DNA of 64,000 nt from Methylobacterium sp. WSM2598 (GCF_000379105.1 NZ_KB900609.1:6285866-6349865), one strand, 5' to 3'; positions 8,955 to 17,778 are shown, counted from the stretch's first letter. Notes: generated by a model not told the origin, from the letters alone. Translations and numbers: made by a program.

Positions 8955-9030
8955 CGGGAGGGCGGCGCCGGCTTGACAGGCCGGCGGCCCAGCCGGCAGG
9001 TGCGGTCTCCCGTCCCCAGGACGCCCGCCT

Positions 9031-9058
9031 GCCTCCACCCGCCCGCCTCCACCCGCCC
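9031..9058 (+). repeat. Two tandem 14-bp repeats just upstream of the heparinase-like gene
   Basis: GCCTCCACCCGCCC is repeated exactly at 9031-9044 and 9045-9058, seven bases before the proposed ATG at 9065. The repeats fall where a ribosome binding site would be expected and none is visible, so the start of the next gene is somewhat uncertain. Confidence 0.8.
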
Positions 9059-9064
9059 GCGAGC

Positions 9065-11689
9065 ATGCCCGCCGCGCCCCGTTTCCTGCCCGTCTCGGTG
9101 AGCTATGCCGGCGGCGCCGCGGCCGGCGCCCGCCCGGACGAGCACGTCGTGGCGGCCAACAACCGCTTCGCCCGGGCGGTGCTCGCCTTCTCCGACCTCC
9201 GGCCCGAGACCTGGGTGGAATTCGCCTTCCTGCTCGCCTGGGACGAGGCCGAGACCGCCGGCGCCAGCCTCGACTTCGCGCTCGTCGGGGTGGATTTCCT
9301 GGCGGAGGACAGGTCGAGCCTCGACTTCGAGCACGTGCCGGGCCTGTCGCGCACGCTCCTCGATCCGCAGAGCGCCTGGATCGCCGGGCCGGCCTACCTC
9401 GATGCCGGGGAGGGCACCCGCGCCGCGATGGTGCGCCTCGGCTTCCTGGTGCCCGATCCCGCCCGCCACGCCACGGTGAGCGTGCGCTCCTGGCGCAACG
9501 CCGCCCCCTTCGGCGTGATCCGGCCGGAGCTGCGCCAGGGCGGGCCGGCCCGCATCCCGCGGCGGCGGCGGCGCCTGGGCCTCGAACCGGACTGGCTCGA
9601 CCTCGCCCTGGTGCCGGGCCGGCCGCTCGTGCTGCGCGGGCAGATCCACGCCGCGCGGACCGGCCGGGAAGGGGCGCTGGCGCGGGTCGCCTACAGGAAC
9701 GCGGCCGGAGAGGCGATCCCGCCGCCCTATCCGGACACGGTCTCGACGCCCGATTTCGGGGCCGGCATCAACCTGCCGGCCCACCGGCAGGCCCGGCGCT
9801 TCACCCTCGACCTGACCCCGCCGCCGAAGGCCGCCGCCGTGCGGGTCGGCTTCGCCACCTGGGAGGCGGGGGCCGAGGTGGAACTGACCGGCCCGGTCGA
9901 GATCGGGCTGGAGGACGGGCTGCGCCTGGAGGCCCTGTGCGGCGACGAGGTCATCGACGCCGGCACCTTCCTCGACCGGGTCGACGCGGCGCTGGGCCTG
10001 CGCGGCTCGCCCGCCCCCGCCGAGGGGGTGCCGCTCCTCCTCGACCGGCTGCGCCGGCTGCAATCCGGGCCCGCCGGGCCGGGCGAGGCCGGCCCGGACG
10101 CGGCGCCGGACCCGGCCGGGACCGCGCTCCGCCTCGGCCGGGCCCCCGCCTGGGACCTGCCGCCCGGGCCGAGCTGGAGCGAGGACCCGTTCCAGTCGCC
10201 CGCGTGGCGGCTCGAGTACCAATCCCTCGGCTGGCTCCTGCCCCTCGCCGCGGCGGATGCCGCAAGGGCGACCGAGATCGCCCTGTCGTGGTCGCGGGCC
10301 AATCCCTGGGGCAATCCGGCCGACGGGCTCAGCCTGCATCCGGCGGCGCTCGCCGCCCGGGCCGAGGTGTTCGTGGCCCTGCTCGCGCCGTTCAGCATCG
10401 GCTCGATGCGGGTCGAGCCCCTGCGCACCCTGGCGGGCGAGGCGGTGCGGCACGGCTTCGCCCTCGCGGAGATCATCGGCCAGAACGCCGTGGCGCGCAC
10501 GCTGCACCATGTCCAGGCCGCCGTGGCGCTGCGGGCGGTCGCCCTCGCCCTGCCGCGCCTGCCGCTCTCGCCGTTCTGGCTCTCGCTCGCCCGGCACGCC
10601 CTGGAGGAGGGGTTCGCGGCGCTCAGCGCCCCGGACGGCACCTTCACGGACCCGTCCCTGCACCAGCGGCTGGAACTGGCGAGCCTCGGGCGGCTGCTGG
10701 CCGAGGCGCTCGGCGAGGAGGCGCCCGGGCCGGCGATCGGCCGGCGGGTGGGGCCCGCCCTGCGCATGCTCGCGGGGCTCCTCGATCCGGGCGGGCGGCT
10801 GCCGCCCTTCGGCGACGCGCCGCACGGCATCGACCACCGGGCCTGGATCGGGCGCCTCCTCGGCCCCGGCGAGCGGGCGACGGCCGCGCGCGGCAGCCTC
10901 GTGCCGGCCCGGGGCGGGCCGGGCCTGATCGCCGCGCGGGCGGAGGGGCCGGGGGCGAGCCGGGCGCACCTCGCCTGCGCCTTCGGCGAGCAGCGCCACG
11001 CCCACGGCCACGCGGATTGCACCTCCTTCGTCTTCGCGGCGGAGGGGGTGCGCTGGATCGTCGAGGCCGGCGGCTCGGGCCAGGTCGAGAGCGGGCTGGT
11101 GCGCCACTACCTGACCTCGGCGCGCGCCCACAACGTGGCCTGGCCGGACGGCCGCGAGCCCGGCGCGGGCACCGGCTGGCTCGCCGAGGTGGAACGCCTC
11201 GACGGGGCCACCGCCTACGCGATCGGCACCAGCGTGCACGGGCCGGATTACCGCCACCGCCGGGTGATCGTGACCCTCGACGACCTGACCGCGCTGGCGG
11301 TGTTCGACCGCTTCGAGACCGAGGAGCGGCCGCTCTCGGTCGAGGGGCTCCTGCACTTCCCGCCCGACGTGCTGGTGGCGCTCGCCGGGCCGCGCCTCGT
11401 GCTGGCGAGCCGCGAGGCGCAGCGCCTGCGGGTCGTGCCGCGCCTCGTGGACGGCAAGCGCGGCGGCCTCGCCCTGGTCAGCGGCCGCAGCGACCGCCCG
11501 GGCGGCCTGCAGGGCTACCTCTCGCTCAAGCCCGGCGTGCTGCACCCGTCGAGCACGCTGCGCTACGTCTTCCACGGGCAGGGCGCGGTCTGCGGCGGGG
11601 TCGCCATCGCGCTCGACGAGGGGCGCGAGAGGGCGCTGGCGGGGCGGCTGACCCTCGCCGCGGTGAAGCGGCTGCTCGGGGAGGCGTGA
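9065..11689 (+). CDS. Heparinase II/III family protein
   Basis: The 874-residue product has a central all-helical region (about residues 360-580, with SRANPWGNPADGLSLHP). Its C-terminal beta-rich heparinase II/III-like domain is marked by EQRHAHGHADCTSF near residue 644 and by SARAHNVAWPDG. Such proteins are lyases or hydrolases of uronate-containing polysaccharides and often lie in capsule or exopolysaccharide loci. The N-terminal 350 residues form a beta-rich extension of unknown fold. No signal peptide is obvious. The same frame is open far upstream, but that stretch is the shadow of the ThDP gene. The start at 9065 lacks a clear ribosome binding site and may be slightly off. Confidence 0.8.
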   Translation: MPAAPRFLPVSVSYAGGAAAGARPDEHVVAANNRFARAVLAFSDLRPETWVEFAFLLAWDEAETAGASLDFALVGVDFLAEDRSSLDFEHVPGLSRTLLDPQSAWIAGPAYLDAGEGTRAAMVRLGFLVPDPARHATVSVRSWRNAAPFGVIRPELRQGGPARIPRRRRRLGLEPDWLDLALVPGRPLVLRGQIHAARTGREGALARVAYRNAAGEAIPPPYPDTVSTPDFGAGINLPAHRQARRFTLDLTPPPKAAAVRVGFATWEAGAEVELTGPVEIGLEDGLRLEALCGDEVIDAGTFLDRVDAALGLRGSPAPAEGVPLLLDRLRRLQSGPAGPGEAGPDAAPDPAGTALRLGRAPAWDLPPGPSWSEDPFQSPAWRLEYQSLGWLLPLAAADAARATEIALSWSRANPWGNPADGLSLHPAALAARAEVFVALLAPFSIGSMRVEPLRTLAGEAVRHGFALAEIIGQNAVARTLHHVQAAVALRAVALALPRLPLSPFWLSLARHALEEGFAALSAPDGTFTDPSLHQRLELASLGRLLAEALGEEAPGPAIGRRVGPALRMLAGLLDPGGRLPPFGDAPHGIDHRAWIGRLLGPGERATAARGSLVPARGGPGLIAARAEGPGASRAHLACAFGEQRHAHGHADCTSFVFAAEGVRWIVEAGGSGQVESGLVRHYLTSARAHNVAWPDGREPGAGTGWLAEVERLDGATAYAIGTSVHGPDYRHRRVIVTLDDLTALAVFDRFETEERPLSVEGLLHFPPDVLVALAGPRLVLASREAQRLRVVPRLVDGKRGGLALVSGRSDRPGGLQGYLSLKPGVLHPSSTLRYVFHGQGAVCGGVAIALDEGRERALAGRLTLAAVKRLLGEA

Positions 11690-11746
11690 ACCGGCCCGGG
11701 TCGGGTCTCGCGGATCCGGGCTTCGCTCAGGCGCCGCGCGGGCGCG

Positions 11747-11785
11747 TGATCCGGGATCCGCTGCGATCAACCGGATCCCGGATCA
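11747..11785. terminator. Perfect 14-bp inverted repeat, likely bidirectional terminator
   Basis: TGATCCGGGATCCG at 11747-11760 is perfectly complementary to the sequence at 11772-11785, with an 11-base loop. It lies between the convergent heparinase-like gene (ends 11689) and the flagellar operon (ends 11793). The stem is long and perfect but has no U-tract. A related GGATCC-rich palindrome occurs at 30523-30571, also at a convergent junction. Confidence 0.6.
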
Positions 11786-11792
11786 GCCCGCG

Positions 11793-12239
11793 TCACGAGC
11801 GCAGGTCCTTGCGCGGCACGAAGTTGAAGTCCTCCACCAGCACGTCCTTGACCACCTCGGCGCCCAGCCGCTCGTTGACCTTGGCGCGGATCTCGTCGAG
11901 GCGCTTGCTGATGTTGTACTTGGCCATCCTGCGGAAATCGAGACTCGGATCGCCGTAGATCTGGCGGAAGGCCTCGTCGATGACGAAGGAATTGGGCGGC
12001 ACCGCGACCGTGTGCATCAGCTTGGCATCCGCGGTGAAGACCAGGACCGTGACGATGTAGCCCTGGAGCGCGCCGTCCGCGATGACCGGCACGTTGATGG
12101 CGCGCAGCTTCTGGTACTGGAGCCCTTCGAGGTAGGGCTCGGTCTTCTGCGCGAACAGGCCGGCGCCCCAGGTGACGACGCCGTAGCACGAGAGCAGGGT
12201 GACGACGCAGATCCAGATGCCCGTGACGACGATGCGCAT
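11793..12239 (-). CDS. FliL-like flagellar membrane protein
   Basis: The 148-residue protein has one N-terminal membrane segment (about residues 4-28) and a periplasmic domain. Its C-terminus (LDEIRAKVNERLGAEVVKDV followed by LVEDFNFV) resembles the end of FliL, the basal-body protein that stabilises the stator. The match is weak in the middle of the protein. It is the last gene of the flhA-fliR operon, ten bases after the FlgN-like gene, which supports a flagellar role. Canonical fliL normally sits elsewhere, so this could be a paralogue or a distinct FliL-like protein. Confidence 0.5.
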   Translation of the reverse strand: MRIVVTGIWICVVTLLSCYGVVTWGAGLFAQKTEPYLEGLQYQKLRAINVPVIADGALQGYIVTVLVFTADAKLMHTVAVPPNSFVIDEAFRQIYGDPSLDFRRMAKYNISKRLDEIRAKVNERLGAEVVKDVLVEDFNFVPRKDLRS

Positions 12240-12249
12240 GCCCGGCGCC

Positions 12250-12573
12250 TCAGCGGTGGTCGGGGCCGTAGGTGCCGTCGGAGTCCGCCGCGCGCAGGGC
12301 GCCGGCGATCACCTCGGACACCTCCTCCACCGCCCGCAGGTTCAGGGCGACGACCTCCTGGTTGCGGGCGAGCTTGTCGCGCAGGCGGGTCAGGCAGGCG
12401 GCGAGGTCGGGATCCGCCGGCTCGTCCCGGTGGCGGGCGAGGCGGGTGAGTTCGAGCAGGCTCTGGCTCTTGCGCCGGTTGACCTCGTCCTGGTCGATCG
12501 GCCGGCGCGTCAGCAGCGCCTCCGTCTCCTCGTCGATCGTGGCTTCGAGCCGGGTCAGGGATGCGATCAGCAT
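12250..12573 (-). CDS. FlgN-like flagellar export chaperone
   Basis: This 107-residue, mostly helical, charged protein starts MLIASLTRLEATIDEETEAL. It contains RRKSQSLLELTRLARH, a pattern typical of small alphaproteobacterial FlgN-like chaperones. FlgN binds the hook-filament junction proteins FlgK and FlgL in the cytoplasm and delivers them to the export gate. Position supports the call, since rhizobial flagellar operons often carry flgN near flgJ and the fliR-flhA genes. The gap to the FlgJ-like gene is 14 bases. Sequence identity to enteric FlgN is too low to judge by eye. Confidence 0.6.
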   Translation of the reverse strand: MLIASLTRLEATIDEETEALLTRRPIDQDEVNRRKSQSLLELTRLARHRDEPADPDLAACLTRLRDKLARNQEVVALNLRAVEEVSEVIAGALRAADSDGTYGPDHR

Positions 12574-12587
12574 GGGGCGCCTCGCGG

Positions 12588-13049
12588 TCAGAGTTGGGAC
12601 TTCTTGGTCTCGCCGGTCTGGACCGGGTGGGCGTTGGCGAGCAGCCGGGCGATGCCGAGGCCGCCGGCCTTGGCGATCTGGCCGCCGATCTGCTCGGCGA
12701 GCATCGACTTCCAGTAGCCGCCCGCCATGCCCTTGCCGTAGACGGAACTTGCCTTCGACGGCAGCATCGTCTCGACGAAGTGCTGCAGCACGAAGGACTC
12801 GAACTGCCGGTAGGGGCCGGCCGCCTTCTTGGCCGAGAGCGCGGTGTCGGACTTGGCCGCGGTGAGCGCGCCCTGCGCGTCGAGGGGCATGTGCGTCGAG
12901 AGGCCGGCCGAGGCCATCGCGTCCGCGAAGGCGGAGGGGTCCACCGCCCCGCCGGCGGTGCCGAGCTTGGCGGCGGCCTCCTGCAGGCGGGTCGGGTCGG
13001 CGGCCCGCGCGACGTCGAGCACGATGTCGGAGGGAGGCTTGATGCTCAT
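12588..13049 (-). CDS. flgJ: Rod-binding protein (FlgJ N-terminal domain type, CheL-like)
   Basis: The 153-residue protein matches the rod-binding domain of FlgJ. The core is FESFVLQHFVETMLPSKAS followed by the motif GKGMAGGYWKSMLAEQIGGQ. FlgJ caps and helps assemble the periplasmic rod. As usual in alphaproteobacteria it lacks the peptidoglycan-hydrolase domain of the enteric protein; in this group the short form is also called CheL. It is in the flhA-fliR-fliJ-like-flgJ-flgN operon. Confidence 0.82.
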   Translation of the reverse strand: MSIKPPSDIVLDVARAADPTRLQEAAAKLGTAGGAVDPSAFADAMASAGLSTHMPLDAQGALTAAKSDTALSAKKAAGPYRQFESFVLQHFVETMLPSKASSVYGKGMAGGYWKSMLAEQIGGQIAKAGGLGIARLLANAHPVQTGETKKSQL

Positions 13050-13109
13050 GGCGACTGCCGGGGATCCTGCCGTTGCGGGAGAGGATGCGCGAGCGATAGC
13101 CCCGCTGGC

Positions 13110-13541
13110 TTACGGGAGGCTTGCGTCGCCGCGGGAGACCGTCCCTTGAGCGACAGTCCCTTGGGCGACCAGCCCCTCGATGCGCTCGGCGAGGTCGCGC
13201 CGCTCCGCCTCGCGCCGGGCCTCGGCGTCGAGCCGGGCGACCTGGCGCTCGCTGCGCTTCTGCGCCAGCGCGCGCTCGCGCAGGGTCTCCTGCTCGGCTC
13301 CGGCGCGCGCGGCGAGGGCGGCCTTCTCGCCCGCCAGCGCCTTCACGCGGCGCGCGGCGGCTTCGAGGAAGAGGCCCGCGGCGGCGTCCTGGCCGAGGGC
13401 GGCGAGGAGGGCGGCCTCGGAGGCGCCGACCGCCTCGGTCCGGCGCCGGGTCTCGGCGAGGTCCCGCTCGGCGGCGCGCCGCATCTGCTCCTGCAGGGCC
13501 ATCAGGCGCTTGGCGCGGGCGAGGCGGTCGGGCGCGCGCAC
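13110..13541 (-). CDS. FliJ-like coiled-coil flagellar protein
   Basis: The 143-residue product is almost entirely charged helix, with Arg/Ala/Glu repeats such as RRAAERDLAETRRRTEA. It would form a long coiled coil like FliJ, the stalk protein of the flagellar ATPase complex. It starts at GTG 13541, three bases after the fliR stop, so translation is probably coupled. FliJ proteins diverge quickly and are recognised mainly by size, coiled coil and position. The ATPase gene fliI is in this window but about 11 kb away, so the assignment is likely rather than certain. Confidence 0.6.
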   Translation of the reverse strand: MRAPDRLARAKRLMALQEQMRRAAERDLAETRRRTEAVGASEAALLAALGQDAAAGLFLEAAARRVKALAGEKAALAARAGAEQETLRERALAQKRSERQVARLDAEARREAERRDLAERIEGLVAQGTVAQGTVSRGDASLP

Positions 13542-13544
13542 GCC

Positions 13545-14315
13545 TCAGCCCTGCCGCAGCCAGATCGCGTAGGAGCCGAGGAACTGCATCAGCACCTCCC
13601 CGGAGATCAGGTAGAGCATCAGGATTCCTCCCACCATCACGAAGGGCGTGGCGATGAAGTAGACCGGGATCGTCGGCGTCAGCTTGTTGGCGAAGCCGAC
13701 GGCGAGGTTCACCACGATCGAGTAGACGATGAAGGGCGAGGTGATGCGCAGGCCGAGCACGAACACGCTGGTGATCTGATCGACGATCTGCACCAGCGCC
13801 GCCTGGGAGCCGAGCCCCTCGCCGGGCGGCAGGCGGGCGTAGGAGTCGACGAGGCCGCGGAACAGCTCCCAGTGCAGGCCGGCGGAGAAGAGCAGGGCCG
13901 TCGCCGCCACCATCACCAGGGAGACGAGGGCGCCCTGGGGCTCGTTGCCCTCCATCGGCGTGCCCGGGATGGTCCCGAACCCCACCGCCATGGTCACGGC
14001 GGTCATCACGGTCTCCAGCACGAACAGGAAGACCCGGCCCAGGAGCCCGATCAGGAAGCCCGTCAGGCTCTCCGAGAGGATCCACAGGAAGGTGACGGCC
14101 GGCTCCTGCGCGCCGAGCCGGCCCCTGAACAGGGGCAGGATCAGGGGGCTGAGCGCGAAGGTGACCGAGAGCGCGAGGAACAGGCGCACCTGGACGGGGA
14201 TGCGGGCGCTGGAGACGCCGGGGACCACCAGGAGGCAGCCGCCGATGCGGCAGAACATCAGGAAGATCCCGAGGAAGAGGTCGGGCCCGGGCAGGAAGGG
14301 GCCCGGCCCGCTCAC
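13545..14315 (-). CDS. fliR: Flagellar export gate protein FliR
   Basis: This 256-residue, very hydrophobic protein has about six membrane segments and matches FliR. The N-terminal segment includes LGIFLMFCRIGGCLLVVPG, and a middle segment has PGTPMEGNEPQGALVSLVM. FliR forms the type III export gate with FliP and FliQ in the inner membrane under the basal body. The start is GTG 14315, which shares the four bases GTGA with the flhA stop. The frame is open much further upstream only because it shadows flhA. Confidence 0.92.
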   Translation of the reverse strand: MSGPGPFLPGPDLFLGIFLMFCRIGGCLLVVPGVSSARIPVQVRLFLALSVTFALSPLILPLFRGRLGAQEPAVTFLWILSESLTGFLIGLLGRVFLFVLETVMTAVTMAVGFGTIPGTPMEGNEPQGALVSLVMVAATALLFSAGLHWELFRGLVDSYARLPPGEGLGSQAALVQIVDQITSVFVLGLRITSPFIVYSIVVNLAVGFANKLTPTIPVYFIATPFVMVGGILMLYLISGEVLMQFLGSYAIWLRQG

Positions 14316-16393
14316 GAGATCGTCCCGAGGGAGCGGATCTCGACCCCGCGGGCGATCTCCAGGTGCGACAGGACGGGCAGGGTCGGGAAGAGCCGCTCGA
14401 TGATCATGCGCACGTAGGGCCGGGCATCCGGGGCGGTGACCAGGGCGAAGACGTGCGCCTCCTTCTGCCGCGCCCGGATCGCCTCGGAGGCCTCGGTGCC
14501 GAACTGCTCGACGAGGCGCGGGTCGATGTCGAACTCGATCACCTCGCCCTTGGCGTCGCGCTTGAGGCTCTGGTGGAAGGACAGGTCCCAGCGGCTGCCC
14601 AGGCGCAGCACCGCCAGCACCCCGTCCTCGGCGAGGTCGCCGCAGATCTGCTGGGCGATGCGCATCCGCACGTGCTCGGCGATCTGCTCGGAGCGGCGCG
14701 CGTGGGGGGAGATTTCGGCGATCGCCTCCAGGATCAGGTGCAGGTTGCGGATCGACACGCGCTCCGCCAGCAGCAGCTTCAGCACCGCCTGCAGCCCCGA
14801 ATAGGAGATCTGGGAGGGGCAGATCTCCTCCAGGAGCCGCTTGTACTCGGGGTCGAGCCGGTCGAGGAGGTTGCGCATGTCCTTGTAGGAGAGGAGATGC
14901 GGCAGGTTGTTGCGGATCACCTCGGACAGGTGGGTCAGCAGCACCGAGGTGCCGTCCACCGGCTCGAAGCCGCCGCGGCGCACCTCGGCCGCGTAGGCGT
15001 CGAGCACCCAGATCGCCCTCATGCCGAAGGCGGGCTCGCGCACCTCCTCGCCGGGCACGTCGGGCCGCGGCCCGTCGCCCACCACCACGAGCGACTCGCC
15101 GGGGCGGATCTCCTGGCTCGCCGAGAGGGTGCCGTGGATGCGGATCTGGTAGGTCTTGGGCGGCAGCGAGGGGCTGTCGGTCAGCTTGATGTCGGGAACC
15201 ACGAACCCGTACTGCAGCGCGAACTTGCGGCGCATCTTCGAGACCCGGTGGCCGAGCTCGATCCGGGCGGTGTTGGCCTGGGCCGAGAGGTGGCGGCCGA
15301 GGCAGAGCTCGATCTCGGGGGTTTTCAAGGATTCCTTGACCGAATCCTTGGCGGCCGCGGCCTTGCGCTCCTCCTCGAGGGCGCGCTGCGCGGCCTCCGC
15401 GGCCTTCTTCTCGGCGAGGCGGCGCGGGATCGCGTAGGCGACGAAGCCCATCAGGGCGGCGAGGGCCATGAAGGGGACGAAGGGCAGGCCCGGGACCAGG
15501 GCGAACAGGCCCATCAGGGCGGCCGCGACGGTGAGCGCGCGCGGATAGGCGCCGAGCTGGCCGAGCACCGCCTGCTCGGCGGTGCCCCGGGTGCCGCCCT
15601 TGGAGACGAGCAGGCCCGCGGCGAGCGAGACGATCAGGGCCGGGATCTGCGAGACGAGGCCGTCGCCGACCGAGAGCTTGGTGAAGACGTCGGCCGCGGT
15701 GGCGAGCGGCATGCCGTGGCGGGTCGTGCCGATGATGATGCCGCCGAAGATGTTGACCGCGATGGTGATCAGGCTCGCCACCGCCTCGCCGCGGACGAAT
15801 TTGGAGGCGCCGTCCATCGAGCCGAAGAAGGCGCTCTCCTCCTCCAGCTCGCGGCGGCGGCGCTGCGCCTCCTTGTCGTCGATGAGCCCGGCATTGAGGT
15901 CGGCGTCGATCGCCATCTGCTTGCCGGGGATGGCGTCGAGGGTGAAGCGGGCGCCGACCTCGGCGATGCGGGTCGCGCCCTTGGTGATGACCAGGAAGTT
16001 GACCGTGATCAGGATCGCGAAGACCACGATCCCGATCACGAAGTCGCCGCTCATCACGAATTGCGAGAAGCCCTGGATGACGTGGCCGGCGGCGTTCACG
16101 CCGGACTGGCCGTTGGCCAGGATCAGCCGGGTCGTGGCGATGCCGAGCGCGAGGCGCAGCAGCGTCGCGATGAGCAGGACGGTCGGGAAGGCGGAGAATT
16201 CGAGCGGCTTCTGGATCCAGAGCGCCACCATCAGGATCAGGACCGAGAGCGCGATCGAGAAGGCGAGGCCGACATCGATCAGGACCGCCGGGATCGGCAG
16301 GAAGAGGACGGCCAGGATGGCGACGATGCCGGCCGCGAAGCCGAAATCCCGCTGCGTCCTGCGCTCCAGCCCGATTGCCTCGACCAACGCCAT
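14312..16393 (-). CDS. flhA: Flagellar export protein FlhA
   Basis: The 693-residue protein is full-length FlhA. Eight or so membrane segments fill residues 17-320. The FHIPEP family signature lies at residues 139-165 (GATRIAEVGARF, then TLDAIPGKQMAIDADLNAG). A large soluble domain follows from about residue 340 and docks export chaperones and ATPase components. FlhA energises flagellar protein export at the inner membrane. It is the first gene of a run that ends with the FliL-like gene. In related Rhizobiales flhA directly follows fliQ. Here about 2.3 kb containing an AT-rich islet separates them, so flhA probably has its own promoter in 16394-16665, where I see no gene. Confidence 0.95.
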   Translation of the reverse strand: MALVEAIGLERRTQRDFGFAAGIVAILAVLFLPIPAVLIDVGLAFSIALSVLILMVALWIQKPLEFSAFPTVLLIATLLRLALGIATTRLILANGQSGVNAAGHVIQGFSQFVMSGDFVIGIVVFAILITVNFLVITKGATRIAEVGARFTLDAIPGKQMAIDADLNAGLIDDKEAQRRRRELEEESAFFGSMDGASKFVRGEAVASLITIAVNIFGGIIIGTTRHGMPLATAADVFTKLSVGDGLVSQIPALIVSLAAGLLVSKGGTRGTAEQAVLGQLGAYPRALTVAAALMGLFALVPGLPFVPFMALAALMGFVAYAIPRRLAEKKAAEAAQRALEEERKAAAAKDSVKESLKTPEIELCLGRHLSAQANTARIELGHRVSKMRRKFALQYGFVVPDIKLTDSPSLPPKTYQIRIHGTLSASQEIRPGESLVVVGDGPRPDVPGEEVREPAFGMRAIWVLDAYAAEVRRGGFEPVDGTSVLLTHLSEVIRNNLPHLLSYKDMRNLLDRLDPEYKRLLEEICPSQISYSGLQAVLKLLLAERVSIRNLHLILEAIAEISPHARRSEQIAEHVRMRIAQQICGDLAEDGVLAVLRLGSRWDLSFHQSLKRDAKGEVIEFDIDPRLVEQFGTEASEAIRARQKEAHVFALVTAPDARPYVRMIIERLFPTLPVLSHLEIARGVEIRSLGTIS

Positions 16394-16665
16394 CGCGGCT
16401 CCCCGCTCTCCGGTGACGCCGGTCCTTGTCGGCGCGGAAGCTTGCGCGAGGGTGGCGGGGCCTCGCCGGCGGTGCGGGCGGGGGCGAGGCCCGCACCCCG
16501 GATCGGCCCGGGGGTGCGGACCCGGCCTGGGCGGCGGGTCGTCCCGGGACGGGCGGCGCCGCGTCCGGTGCGATCGTCGGCTGCCGGGAGGGCCGGGGAA
16601 TCGTCCGGCGCGGACGGGCAGGCGGGGCGGCGGCCCCGCGCCGTGACCTTCGCTCCGCGGTCGGA

Positions 16666-17157
16666 TCAGCGCGTCGCGGCATCCAGTTGGGCAAAGGCCT
16701 CGTCGACCGAATACGCCCGAGTCTCGGCTTTCGGAGGTTGCAGTTCTCCGGACTTTGTCTTCTTGTACAAATCAGACTCTCTAAATTCAGCTACGAATTT
16801 AAAAAGCTTCTCATGAATTTGCAGTGTCTCAATCCAATCAGATTTTTTCTCCTTCGGCACATCAGGGCTGTTTCTCACATAATCGAAGGCCTCATCGAAT
16901 GTATCGAAAGAGCCAAGATCCGCAATGGTGATCATCTTCGTCGCATAGATGACCTTGCCGTCGCTGAGCGCAGCGGCCATCGCGAGGCCCGCTGCCGCGG
17001 ACGCGGCCTGTCTCGTCGCGTAACTCGGCTTGTTGGATATACCGGTCGCGGTCTTGATGAGATCGTCGGCCGGCGATGAGGGAGAACTTGCTGCGGCTCC
17101 GGTCCCGCGCAGCAAAGCGAGCACCGGAGTTTTGCTGGTGAGAGAAACGGTCGTCAT
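16666..17157 (-). CDS. Hypothetical protein of the AT-rich islet
   Basis: I do not recognise this 163-residue protein. ATG 17157 is chosen because AGGTG lies eight bases upstream; a longer frame from 17220 is possible. The N-terminus is Ser/Thr/Ala-rich (TTVSLTSKTPVLALLRG) and contains a short Ala-rich hydrophobic stretch around residues 50-65. The C-terminal half is charged and helical (DEAFDYVRNSPDVPKEKKSD). Codon use is clearly less GC-biased than in the flagellar genes on both sides, consistent with acquisition. It lies head-to-head with the RTX-type gene across the AT-rich gap, and between flhA and fliQ. Confidence 0.6.
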   Translation of the reverse strand: MTTVSLTSKTPVLALLRGTGAAASSPSSPADDLIKTATGISNKPSYATRQAASAAAGLAMAAALSDGKVIYATKMITIADLGSFDTFDEAFDYVRNSPDVPKEKKSDWIETLQIHEKLFKFVAEFRESDLYKKTKSGELQPPKAETRAYSVDEAFAQLDAATR

Positions 17158-17778
17158 GGCATGAACACCTGTTTGGCCGCGGGTGAGGTCTTGCGGAGCA
17201 CGCGCGTTGGGCTCGCCCATGGCTGCGAGGAAAGCCCCTGTTACGCTCGGGCAAGATGATTAAGATTATGTCAATCTGCATACTTCTGCCCAGTACAAAT
17301 CTCCTCGTTCCACCGAGAGATCCGATCTTTGTGCTGAATTCAAATATATTTCCAGTATACTATCATTTCTGTACGACATTCTTAGCGCCGAAATTCAACG
17401 ATGCTTGCATTTTTGATACTCAGCAAGCCAGAAAGGTTTGTGTAAAACAAAGAAAAATATCAGCACGAACTTTGTATATATGGAAATCACTTATCTTGTT
17501 TCTGCGTACAAATTCGATCTGTAGCACTGAAATTGCTATAGGTGAATATTTTATATATTCCTGAATTATTGCTACAGAGCGAACTGGAAACGAATTACAG
17601 GAATTACCAAAGCGGCTTTAAACAACCTTCGGTCGGTAGTTGGATCGATATGTTCCCGCTAGGGTTAGTCGCTGACTCAAAGGAGTTGGCGCTGCGGCGT
17701 GGAGAGGACGCCGCATCGAAGGCCGCTAGGCCTGCTTCGCAGGTGAGAATCTGCAGCTTTCCAATGAGGAGATCCGAG
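17158..17778. other. AT-rich non-coding gap inside the flagellar locus
   Basis: About 620 bases with composition strikingly more AT-rich than anything else in the window, especially 17240-17600. Short open frames exist, for example 17256-17564, but they lack a ribosome binding site and protein-like composition. The gap separates two divergent genes and presumably holds their promoters; the AT content could also attract a nucleoid silencing protein. I see no transposase, tRNA or attachment-site repeat. Confidence 0.6.
17693..17715 (+). promoter_or_regulatory. Hairpin in the leader of the RTX-type gene
   Basis: TGCGGCGT at 17693-17700 pairs perfectly with ACGCCGCA at 17708-17715 around a seven-base purine loop (GGAGAGG). 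It lies about 65 bases before the RTX start codon and marks the return from AT-rich to GC-rich sequence. The loop resembles a ribosome binding site but no gene starts there. The role is unknown. Confidence 0.4.

Noticed and set aside
7256..9064. N-terminal extension of the heparinase-like protein by 600 residues
   Set aside because: This stretch is the ThDP-enzyme gene read in another frame. The composition is Arg/Pro/Gly-rich and unlike protein.
12561..14417. Plus-strand 618-codon frame opposite fliR and the flgJ region
   Set aside because: Antisense shadow of confirmed flagellar genes.
17256..17564. Open frame of 102 codons in the AT-rich gap
   Set aside because: No ribosome binding site, no recognisable motif and random-looking composition; expected by chance in AT-rich DNA.
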